Assembly: GCA_910578105.1 (NCBI GenBank)
Contig: CAJTPD010000002.1
Location: 331,269 to 395,268, forward strand
Reading direction: 5' to 3'
Source of the DNA: an uncultured Odoribacter sp.
Lineage (GTDB): Bacteria; Bacteroidota; Bacteroidia; Bacteroidales; Marinifilaceae
DNA length: 64,000 nt
The translations under genes were made by a program, and so were the position numbers. The notes under the pieces are model-generated. The model saw only the letters and a program-made list of their open reading frames with translations. It searched no databases and was not told the origin of the DNA. This document shows positions 18,301 through 24,874 of this stretch, in pieces (position 1 is the stretch's first letter; each line of letters opens with the position of its first letter).

Positions 18301-18792
18301 TCACAAAAGTTTGTAGTATTCAAGAAGTCGCAGATAATCTGTCTCTTTGATTTTTAGGGCACTTTTTAATTTATTCTCTTCTGAAAGAAAAACAAGTGTC
18401 CCGATTCTTTCATCTTTTTCCAATTCTTTTTCTGAGAATAAGATTTCCAATTGATTTGTTTGTATTTTGTCGAACTGGTTTTTCAATAATTTAAAACATG
18501 CTTCATAAGTGACCCTGTCTTTGTAAATGGTGAATATTTCCTGACCGGAGCATTCCCATATAGTGGTTTTAAGTAAAGGATAGATTACTAAAAAACTGAA
18601 AACAGAGATTCCGATGATTAAAGCGAAGTTTAATATGCCGTTAATGGCTGCTGCGATTACGACGGTTACGGGTATTGAAAAACTGACAATCAAAGCAAAC
18701 GACAAAATAAATTTCGTTGTGGCGGCACGTTGATTTTGAATTTGCACCCTGATGGAATTTTCCGTTTGATGTAATAAAACGATATTGCTCAT
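18301..18792 (-). CDS. Small membrane protein of unknown function
   Basis: The 163-residue protein has two adjacent membrane helices (about residues 27-49 and 53-73) after a short polar N-terminus. A soluble C-terminal part of about 85 residues follows. That part (IYKDRVTYEACFKLLKNQFDKIQ and onward) has the strand-plus-final-helix look of bacterial PH-like (YcxB/bPH2) domains, but the match is too weak for a name. Its start overlaps the stop of the preceding gene by four bases, so the two are translated as a pair. No motif points to a substrate. Confidence 0.65.
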   Translation of the reverse strand: MSNIVLLHQTENSIRVQIQNQRAATTKFILSFALIVSFSIPVTVVIAAAINGILNFALIIGISVFSFLVIYPLLKTTIWECSGQEIFTIYKDRVTYEACFKLLKNQFDKIQTNQLEILFSEKELEKDERIGTLVFLSEENKLKSALKIKETDYLRLLEYYKLL

Positions 18793-19112
18793 CGCAGAGA
18801 GAAATAAATAATTATCACTAGAAGAAGAAAGGTTCCTGTCCAGCTTTGGATGGAGATATGTTCTGGATATGATTTGGTGTTGAATAATTTTCTGTCTTCT
18901 TTTTCAACGTCCACTTCGTTGATTTCTTCTTTGCAATGTTTACAGATTGCATAGATGTATTTGCTGTCCGGGAAGAAAGGAATGAAGAAAAAATGGTAAA
19001 CCCGGCACATGAGAAAAATTATGATGCTGCCTTTGTGTAAACAGATCGGACATTTTATTTCTTTGTGCTCCACCTGTTTTAATATATTAGTATTCCAACC
19101 CCATAAAATCAT
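18789..19112 (-). CDS. Zinc-ribbon membrane protein of unknown function
   Basis: The 107-residue protein has two CxxC knuckles, CPICLHKG at about residue 20 and CKHCKEEI at about 58, which together can bind one zinc ion. A C-terminal membrane helix follows (LLLVIIIYFSL). A hydrophobic stretch between the knuckles (IIIFLMCRVYHFFFIPFF) is typical of small Bacteroidota zinc-ribbon proteins. It overlaps the next gene by four bases, a two-gene unit. Function is unknown and nothing links it to the corrin genes on either side. Confidence 0.65.
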   Translation of the reverse strand: MILWGWNTNILKQVEHKEIKCPICLHKGSIIIFLMCRVYHFFFIPFFPDSKYIYAICKHCKEEINEVDVEKEDRKLFNTKSYPEHISIQSWTGTFLLLVIIIYFSLR

Positions 19113-19179
19113 TTTATCTGATGAGTTATTCGTTATTTTTTTGCATTGTACAAATATAGAAATAAAATTTACTTTATTT

Positions 19180-20196
19180 TCAGGGATTGAACCATTTTTC
19201 TATTTTGTCCAGTAATACTTCGATGCTGTCGGTGGTGATACTTTCCTGATCCGGCAGGTGAAGGACAAATTGGTCCGGCAGTGTGTTGGTGTCAATGCGG
19301 ATGTCCGATTCGATGTTACGGTTAGCCATGATTTCGTGGCGTTGGAGTGCTTTGCGGAGCAGGGAATACCGGTAGCCATGTCCGGTGAGGCGGATTGTAT
19401 ACCGATAGTTGTTGGTGATACGGAAAAGGCCCGTTTCCATATCAAAGGTGATACCTTTCCGGGCAAAAAAATGACTAAGGTTGCCTTTTAATGCCAGGTC
19501 CTCCGGTGTTCCGGTTGAAATACCGTTAGCCTTATCCATTAACCAGATTTTATCGGCAATCTGTAGGGCCAGCTCCAGGTCGTGGGTAGACAGAAAAATG
19601 GTTTTTCGGGTTTCCCGGGTCAGATGATGTAATAATTGCATCATTTCGACCTTGCTGGGAAAATCCAGGAAAGCAGTGGGTTCATCCAGATAAATGACCG
19701 GAGTTTCCTGTGCCAATGCTTTGGCAATCATGGCTTTCTGGCGTTCTCCGTCGCTTAGGGTGTGGAGCATGCGGGATGCTAAATCGCAGATGTTAACCGA
19801 GCGGATGGCATTGTCTATGATTGTTTTGTCCTGTGTGCTCAACTTTCCCCAGAAACCGGTATAGGGGCTGCGTCCCATACCTACCAGTTCGCGGACGGTC
19901 ATGTTACGGATGTCGCATTTCTCTGTCAGGACAACACTGATGACTGCGGACAGTTCGCGTGTGGTGTATTTTTCCAATTCTTTGCCTTCCAGGAGAATTT
20001 TGCCGTTGAGTTTGGGTTGAAACCCTGAAAGGGTCCGGAGGAGGGTGGATTTCCCGACACCATTGGTGCCCAGCAGACAAGTGAGTTCGCCGGCAAACAG
20101 GTTGCAGCAAATATTTTCGGCGACAATTTTGTGGTGGGATTTGTCTTTATAACCTATGCTGAGCTGATGGAGTTGTATGGTTGCAGGCCTATTCAT
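19180..20196 (-). CDS. btuD: ABC transporter ATPase for corrinoid/iron-complex uptake (BtuD-like)
   Basis: This is the ATPase of the importer coded by this three-gene operon. Walker A is GTNGVGKST (43-51), the signature motif is LSDGERQKAMIAKALA and Walker B is VIYLDEPT. The protein has 338 residues, about 80 more than the usual 250-260. The extra C-terminal part (about 255-338, from ITNNYRYTIRLTGHGYRYSLLRK) follows the ATPase core and is not a standard ABC element. A sensor or regulatory role is possible. It overlaps the permease gene by eight bases. The substrate is inferred to be cobalamin from the riboswitch in front of the operon. Confidence 0.9.
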   Translation of the reverse strand: MNRPATIQLHQLSIGYKDKSHHKIVAENICCNLFAGELTCLLGTNGVGKSTLLRTLSGFQPKLNGKILLEGKELEKYTTRELSAVISVVLTEKCDIRNMTVRELVGMGRSPYTGFWGKLSTQDKTIIDNAIRSVNICDLASRMLHTLSDGERQKAMIAKALAQETPVIYLDEPTAFLDFPSKVEMMQLLHHLTRETRKTIFLSTHDLELALQIADKIWLMDKANGISTGTPEDLALKGNLSHFFARKGITFDMETGLFRITNNYRYTIRLTGHGYRYSLLRKALQRHEIMANRNIESDIRIDTNTLPDQFVLHLPDQESITTDSIEVLLDKIEKWFNP

Positions 20197-21238
20197 TCAG
20201 TTCGTTTTTACGTTTGCGGAATAATACGGAGGCTACGACAGGAGCTCCGATGAGGGCTGTTACTGAGTTGACAGGAAGTGCCCCTTCAAACCCCGGCATC
20301 CGGGCAATGATATTGCAAGCCAAAGCTAAGGCTGCACCCATTACCAGACAGGCTGGCATCAGAATCCGGTGGTCGGAAGTCTGGAATAATGCCCGGCAGA
20401 GGTGAGGTACGGCTAAACCCAGAAAGATAACCGGTCCGCAGTAAGCAGTGACAATGGCTGTCAGTACTCCCGAACAACTGATGACTAGTATTCTTGCCCG
20501 TTTTATGTTCAGACCCAAATTCCGGGCATATCCGTCTCCCAGCATGAGCAGGTTTAATGTTTTCACCAGTAGAAATGAAAGGGGGAGCAAAATGGCCATA
20601 ATGGTGACAAACAACATCATCTGGTTGCCGGAAACCCGTGAAAAACTTCCCAATCCCCAGATAACGTATGCTTTAATATCTTCTTCGACACTGAAGAATT
20701 TCAGGATTCCGATGATGGCATTGGCCAGGTAACCAATCATTACGCCTATAATGAGGAGGGTTACATTTCCTTTTACCTGGTGTGAGACAAAGACAATGAG
20801 TGCCATGACCGATAAAGCTCCGGCTATTGCAGCGACGGATAAAGCTATTTCTCCCATGAACCCCAAATGGCTTAATGCGACTCCGCCTATGCTGCCGGAG
20901 AAAAGAACTACAAAAGCAACACCTAAGCTGGCTCCGGAACTGATACCCAAAACGGAGGGACCTGCCAACGGATTCCGGAATACGGTCTGCATTTGTAATC
21001 CGCTTACGGCGAGTCCCGCACCGGCAACCAAGGCGGTCAATGCCTGGGGGAAACGCGATTTCCAAATGATATTTTGCCAAGTGACGGCTTCATTTCCCTG
21101 GCCGGTGAAAATATTCCAGACCGATTTCAGGGGAATATTTACTGAACCAAGTACCATATTTAAGAATAACAGTATGGAAATGAGCAGGATTAGCAAAAGA
21201 ATGAGAGTCATATTTTTGCCGGAATGTGCCATATTCAT
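20189..21238 (-). CDS. btuC: ABC transporter permease (BtuC/FecCD family)
   Basis: This inner-membrane permease of the BtuCD/FecCD class has 349 residues and about ten helices. Family marks are RFPQALTALVAGAGLAVSGLQMQ, NPLAGPSVLGISSGASLG, GPVIFLGLAVPHLCRAL and a late LPVNSVTALIGAPV (family form LPxGxxTALxGxPxF). Its start codon shares bases with the stop of the binding-protein gene (TAATG-type overlap), so translation is coupled. It forms the membrane channel of the corrinoid importer together with the ATPase and binding lipoprotein of the same operon. Confidence 0.92.
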   Translation of the reverse strand: MNMAHSGKNMTLILLLILLISILLFLNMVLGSVNIPLKSVWNIFTGQGNEAVTWQNIIWKSRFPQALTALVAGAGLAVSGLQMQTVFRNPLAGPSVLGISSGASLGVAFVVLFSGSIGGVALSHLGFMGEIALSVAAIAGALSVMALIVFVSHQVKGNVTLLIIGVMIGYLANAIIGILKFFSVEEDIKAYVIWGLGSFSRVSGNQMMLFVTIMAILLPLSFLLVKTLNLLMLGDGYARNLGLNIKRARILVISCSGVLTAIVTAYCGPVIFLGLAVPHLCRALFQTSDHRILMPACLVMGAALALACNIIARMPGFEGALPVNSVTALIGAPVVASVLFRKRKNELNE

Positions 21239-22395
21239 TACTCTTTTAGCAGGTTATAAAATACAGGTTGGTATTCCGGCAATAAATCGGGATGGAAAAC
21301 CTTTATAAAATCTGATAGTAATAAGTCCGGTTCCATGGGCATATTTTCATAGTAAGCTTTTTCGCGCATATTGCAGTAGATTACACCTTTTTGCCGGAAT
21401 GCCTTAAAATCTGCATATCGTTCGTCCTGTTTTTTCAGAAATTCGTAAGAATAATTGCCGGGGAAACTGTTCAGGATACGCCAATAGTCGGCGTTTTCAG
21501 AAAGGTTGTAAACCGTTTCGAAATCGAGATTTACCCCTCCCGAATGGGGGTCGTCTTTCAAAAAGTAGTCCGCACCGGCATCTTTGAATATTTGTGCCAG
21601 AAAACTTTGTCCTCCCACGGCATACCAATTGCCGCCGTGTATTTCGCCACTCAGGACGACGGGGCGGTGTTTTACTGTATCGGTCAATGTTTTCAGGGCA
21701 TTGTATTTGTTTTCGATGTCTGCAAATATTCTGTTGGCTTTTTCTTCCAGTCCGAGTAAAAGTCCTGCAAATTTAATCCATTCGGCTTGTCCCAGCGGAG
21801 TCATTTCTTTATAACCGAGGTGGGGGACAAGTGGAATGTCCGCTTCTTTCATGGCATCATATCCTCCCTGTTTAAACGGGGAAATAAGGATAAGTCCGGG
21901 AGCCAGATTCATGATGATTTCGAGGTCAAAGTTGCCTTCAATTCCGATTTTTTGGGTTTTTCCGTCTGCCAATTGCTGTTTCATAACCGGATTGGACAGA
22001 AAACGGGTACTGCTGATGCCTGTCACTTTGTCGGTGGCTTCCAAACGAATGAAATTAGATAATTGCAAGGAAGTCATGCATATCAAACTTGTTACAGGCA
22101 GGTCGATGATTTCCGTATTTGCCGGAATATCGGGTTGTGTGCCTCTTTGCCGCAGGGCAAAAAGATATTCAGTGCTGTTGGGAGTTTGAGGGTCTTTTAT
22201 GTGTAAGAGTTGGTATCCTTGTTTTTGTTCAAACCAAAAACCTCTGGCGTAGCGAATGCCGGAATTTACATCTGCAGAAAGATTTCCATTCGCAGTTGGC
22301 CCGCTTGTTTTTTTTGAATTTTTGTACTGGCAGGCGTAAAGCAGTATTTGACAGCAACAAAAAACAATCAGTAATAGACGGCAATAATTTTTCAT
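21238..22395 (-). CDS. btuF: ABC transporter substrate-binding lipoprotein (BtuF-like)
   Basis: The 385-residue lipoprotein has a lipobox LLYAC (Cys22) and a periplasmic-binding-protein fold of the helical-backbone type (class III). The text GLILISPFKQGGYDAMKEADIPLVPHLGYKEMTPLGQAEWI is characteristic. It should deliver corrinoid to the BtuC permease. It is the first gene behind the minus-strand cobalamin riboswitch at 22443-22618, the main reason to name cobalamin as ligand. Some members of this family bind ferric siderophores or haem, and the protein sequence alone does not exclude these. Confidence 0.9.
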   Translation of the reverse strand: MKNYCRLLLIVFCCCQILLYACQYKNSKKTSGPTANGNLSADVNSGIRYARGFWFEQKQGYQLLHIKDPQTPNSTEYLFALRQRGTQPDIPANTEIIDLPVTSLICMTSLQLSNFIRLEATDKVTGISSTRFLSNPVMKQQLADGKTQKIGIEGNFDLEIIMNLAPGLILISPFKQGGYDAMKEADIPLVPHLGYKEMTPLGQAEWIKFAGLLLGLEEKANRIFADIENKYNALKTLTDTVKHRPVVLSGEIHGGNWYAVGGQSFLAQIFKDAGADYFLKDDPHSGGVNLDFETVYNLSENADYWRILNSFPGNYSYEFLKKQDERYADFKAFRQKGVIYCNMREKAYYENMPMEPDLLLSDFIKVFHPDLLPEYQPVFYNLLKE

Positions 22396-22442
22396 GTTCT
22401 TTTCCTCCGAAAGATAAGATTAATCTGTAATTGTATTGAGTT

Positions 22443-22618
22443 GGCAGGTTTTCTGGCTTGTCATCTTTTCCCCTTCCCGAAACATTATGGTTTCAGTGGG
22501 CTTTTATGAAAAGATCTGTCAGGGACAGGATAGACTTTACAGCTGCGGGGACAGCTCCGGATTCTCACCGGATTCCCTTTCCGATATTTGAAAATTCATA
22601 TCTGTAGGACCAACACGT
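22443..22618 (-). ncRNA. Cobalamin riboswitch (upstream of btuF-btuC-btuD)
   Basis: Read on the minus strand, the segment shows the conserved aptamer blocks in order: AAAGGGAATCCGGTGAGAATCC, CCCCGCAGCTGTAA, CCACTGAAACC-like, GGGAAGGGG, and the closing AAGCCAGAAAACCTGCC at the low-coordinate end. The B12 box is slightly variant (AGCCAGAAAACC for AGTCAGGAGACC). Forty-seven bases separate it from the btuF start. It should reduce importer expression when cobalamin is plentiful. Confidence 0.94.
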
Positions 22619-22620
22619 TG

Positions 22621-22628
22621 CAAAGATA
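22621..22628 (-). promoter_or_regulatory. -7 promoter box of the btuF riboswitch transcript
   Basis: TATCTTTG on the minus strand lies directly before the riboswitch, as at the btuB riboswitch. Confidence 0.6.
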
Positions 22629-22692
22629 ATATTTATTTTGACGGCTTGGATTTTTTTATGACTTTTGTGTCCGGGACCTGAGTGTTTTTATT

Positions 22693-23397
22693 ATGAAAGG
22701 TAAGATTATAGGTGTATCTTTGGGACCGGGTGAACCGGAGTTGATAACGCTGAAGGCGTTAAAAGCATTGAATGCTGCCGATATTGTTTATTGTCCTGCT
22801 ACCCGAAGTGGCGACGGAACTGTCAAGTCCCGTGCACTGGATATTCTCAGTCAGTTGCCTGTAGATGTGGAAAAAGTCCGTTCTTTTCATGTGCCGATGT
22901 CGCGTAACCGGGAGGAAGCACTGAATGCTTATGAGGGAGTGTGTGCCGAAATACTACGACAGGCAGAATCGGGAAAAACGGTGGCTGTTACGGCCGAAGG
23001 AGATGCTTGTTTTTATTCCTCTGCCAATTATATGTATGAAAAACTGGAGCAGAATGGATTTCCGGTAGAAATGATTGCCGGAGTGCCGGCCTTTATTGCA
23101 GCCGGGGCTTCTGTCGGTCTGCATGTGGTGAAACAGCGGGAACGGCTGGTGGTGGTACCTGGTGATGTTTTGGTGGAAGAGTTGTTGGAAGCCGTAGTTG
23201 CAAAACGTACATTGGTGATTATGAAAGTGCCCTTGGGTGAGGCTGTTTTGCGGCCTTTTATTGCCCGGCATCCGGAGTTGCAATATCATTATTTTGAACA
23301 GGTGGGAACACCGCACGAGTATTATACTGTTTCTTCTGAAGCAATATTGAGCCGTGTTTTCACTTATTTTTCCGTTTTAGTTATTCAGCCGGCATAA
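22693..23397 (+). CDS. cobI: Precorrin-2 C20-methyltransferase CobI/CbiL
   Basis: This SAM-dependent enzyme makes (cobalt-)precorrin-3 from precorrin-2, the first committed step after the sirohaem branch. The 234-residue protein starts with KIIGVSLGPGEPELITLKALKAL, the nucleotide-binding start of corrin methyltransferases. It continues with IVYCPATRSGDG, AVTAEGDACFYSSANYMYE and IAGVPAFIAAGA. The gene is divergent from the btuF riboswitch and has no riboswitch of its own: only 65-75 bases lie between the two. It ends close to the rpsP promoter. Confidence 0.93.
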   Translation: MKGKIIGVSLGPGEPELITLKALKALNAADIVYCPATRSGDGTVKSRALDILSQLPVDVEKVRSFHVPMSRNREEALNAYEGVCAEILRQAESGKTVAVTAEGDACFYSSANYMYEKLEQNGFPVEMIAGVPAFIAAGASVGLHVVKQRERLVVVPGDVLVEELLEAVVAKRTLVIMKVPLGEAVLRPFIARHPELQYHYFEQVGTPHEYYTVSSEAILSRVFTYFSVLVIQPA

Positions 23398-23435
23398 AAA
23401 TGTAGCTTTTATTTTTTACTTTCTCCTTTTTACTT

Positions 23436-23443
23436 TATCTTTG
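23436..23443 (+). promoter_or_regulatory. -7 promoter box of rpsP-rimM
   Basis: TATCTTTG matches TAnnTTTG and lies 48 bases before the rpsP ATG. Confidence 0.6.
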
Positions 23444-23490
23444 CGGCTCCTATCGAGTATGGGAGAGTATTAATTTTTTAAATTAAAAAA

Positions 23491-24057
23491 ATGGCTACAA
23501 AAATCAGATTAGCAAGACACGGACGTAAACGACGTCCATTCTACCATGTAGTGGTAGCAGATAGCAGAGCACCACGTGATGGTCGTTACATTGAAAAAAT
23601 CGGGACTTATGATCCGAATACCAATCCAGCTACTATTGAGCTTAAGTTTGACAGAGCATTGTATTGGTTACAGGTTGGTGCACAGCCGACTGAAACAGCT
23701 ACCAGAATTTTGTCATACAGAGGAGTGTTGCTGAAGAAACACTTGCTGGAAGGTGTGAAAAAAGGTGCTTTTGACGAAGCTGCTGCCGAAGCTAAATTTG
23801 AAGCCTGGATGAAAGAAAAGAATGCAAAAATTCAGGCAAAAATTCAAAAATTGGCTCAGGATGGCAATATTGCTGCTAAAGCTCGTCTGGAAGCTGAAGC
23901 TAAAGTACGTGCTGCTAAGGAAGAAGTAATTGCAAAGAAAAAAGCTGAATTGGCTGCTGCCGAGGCTGCTAAAAAAGCAGAAGAGGAAGCTGCTGCTGCT
24001 CCGGCAGAAGAAGTTGCTGCACCTGTTGCAGAAACGGAAGCTCCGGTTGCTGAATAA
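23491..24057 (+). CDS. rpsP: 30S ribosomal protein bS16
   Basis: This is a ribosomal small-subunit protein. The first ~85 residues are the conserved bS16 domain (ATKIRLARHGRKRRPFYHVV, DSRAPRDGRYIEKIGTYDP). The protein is 188 residues long, about twice the usual bacterial length. The extra C-terminal part, from about residue 95, is a Lys/Ala/Glu-rich helix that ends in an Ala/Glu/Pro/Val-rich tail. Such extensions are common in Bacteroidota S16 proteins. rimM follows after ten bases, the widespread rpsP-rimM pairing. Confidence 0.97.
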   Translation: MATKIRLARHGRKRRPFYHVVVADSRAPRDGRYIEKIGTYDPNTNPATIELKFDRALYWLQVGAQPTETATRILSYRGVLLKKHLLEGVKKGAFDEAAAEAKFEAWMKEKNAKIQAKIQKLAQDGNIAAKARLEAEAKVRAAKEEVIAKKKAELAAAEAAKKAEEEAAAAPAEEVAAPVAETEAPVAE

Positions 24058-24067
24058 AGCTTTGGCA

Positions 24068-24589
24068 ATGATTACACGGGAAGATTGTATTCAAATCGGT
24101 GAAGTTAGTAAAACTCACAACCTGCAGGGTGCCGTGATTATTACCACCGACAGCGACCTGCCCGAACGATATGCGGATAAACCGGTGTTCCTTCTGTTGG
24201 AAGGAGCACCGGTTCCTTTTTTTATTGCTCAGGACGGTATAATTTGCCGGAATCATACTTCTTATATTGTTAAATTTGATTATGTAGATTCTTTGGAAGA
24301 GGCTGAACGTTTGGTGGGTGCTGAGGTGTTGCTTGAAAAAGATATGTTGGAGGAAGAAGCAGAACCTGATGTTTTTGAATTGGCGGGTTTTGAGGTGGAA
24401 GACCTCGTATCGGGGGCTGTTGGTGAAGTGTCGGATGTTGCTGATTATTCCGGGAATGTTGTTTTGGCTCTTTCTATTTTAGGCAAGGAGATTCTTTTGC
24501 CTCTTTCTGAAACTTATATTGCTGATGTCGATTTTGAACTTCGCCGGCTTCAGGTGAATATTCCCGCAGAGCTTGCGGAATTGAACTGA
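24068..24589 (+). CDS. rimM: Ribosome maturation factor RimM
   Basis: This factor binds the 30S head and S19 during assembly of the small subunit. The 173-residue protein has the N-terminal RimM barrel (IQIGEVSKTHNLQGAVII) and a C-terminal PRC-barrel domain (about 95-170, FELAGFEVEDLVSGAVGEV). The start is the ATG at 24068. The frame is open further upstream, but that part overlaps the rpsP tail in another frame and is low-complexity Leu/Lys, so it is not real. It is cotranscribed with rpsP. Confidence 0.95.
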   Translation: MITREDCIQIGEVSKTHNLQGAVIITTDSDLPERYADKPVFLLLEGAPVPFFIAQDGIICRNHTSYIVKFDYVDSLEEAERLVGAEVLLEKDMLEEEAEPDVFELAGFEVEDLVSGAVGEVSDVADYSGNVVLALSILGKEILLPLSETYIADVDFELRRLQVNIPAELAELN

Positions 24590-24825
24590 TTTTTTCTTTT
24601 CTATCGGATTTGTGACTTCTCTTTTTTTGTGTTTGTGTCAGAAAATTATTTTGTTAAAATATTTGTTTGTTTCATTCTTCTTGTTTTATGAAATATTGTT
24701 TTGGATAACTTTTGATGTACCTGTAATTTTTTATTTCTCTAATAATCACTATGTTATGTTATAGAAATAGAAAACTTGCAAAAAAAATGAAGTTAAAAAA
24801 TTACCAACTTTGATTTCTTTTTCTA

Positions 24826-24833
24826 TATCTTTG
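24826..24833 (+). promoter_or_regulatory. -7 promoter box of the class II ribonucleotide reductase gene
   Basis: TATCTTTG matches TAnnTTTG, 42 bases before the start codon. The rest of the gap 24590-24825 is very AT-rich. I saw no riboswitch and no NrdR-box pair in it. Confidence 0.55.
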
Positions 24834-24874
24834 CAGTATCCTATTGCAGAATAATCGAATAAAAATAACGAGCT

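Noticed and set aside
22619..22692. A second riboswitch for cobI in the divergent gap
   Set aside because: Only about 70 bases remain between the btuF riboswitch promoter and cobI. None of the aptamer blocks occur on the plus strand there.
24590..24825. An RNA element before the B12-dependent reductase gene
   Set aside because: The stretch is simply AT-rich. No B12 box, GGGAA block or stable stem was found on the plus strand.
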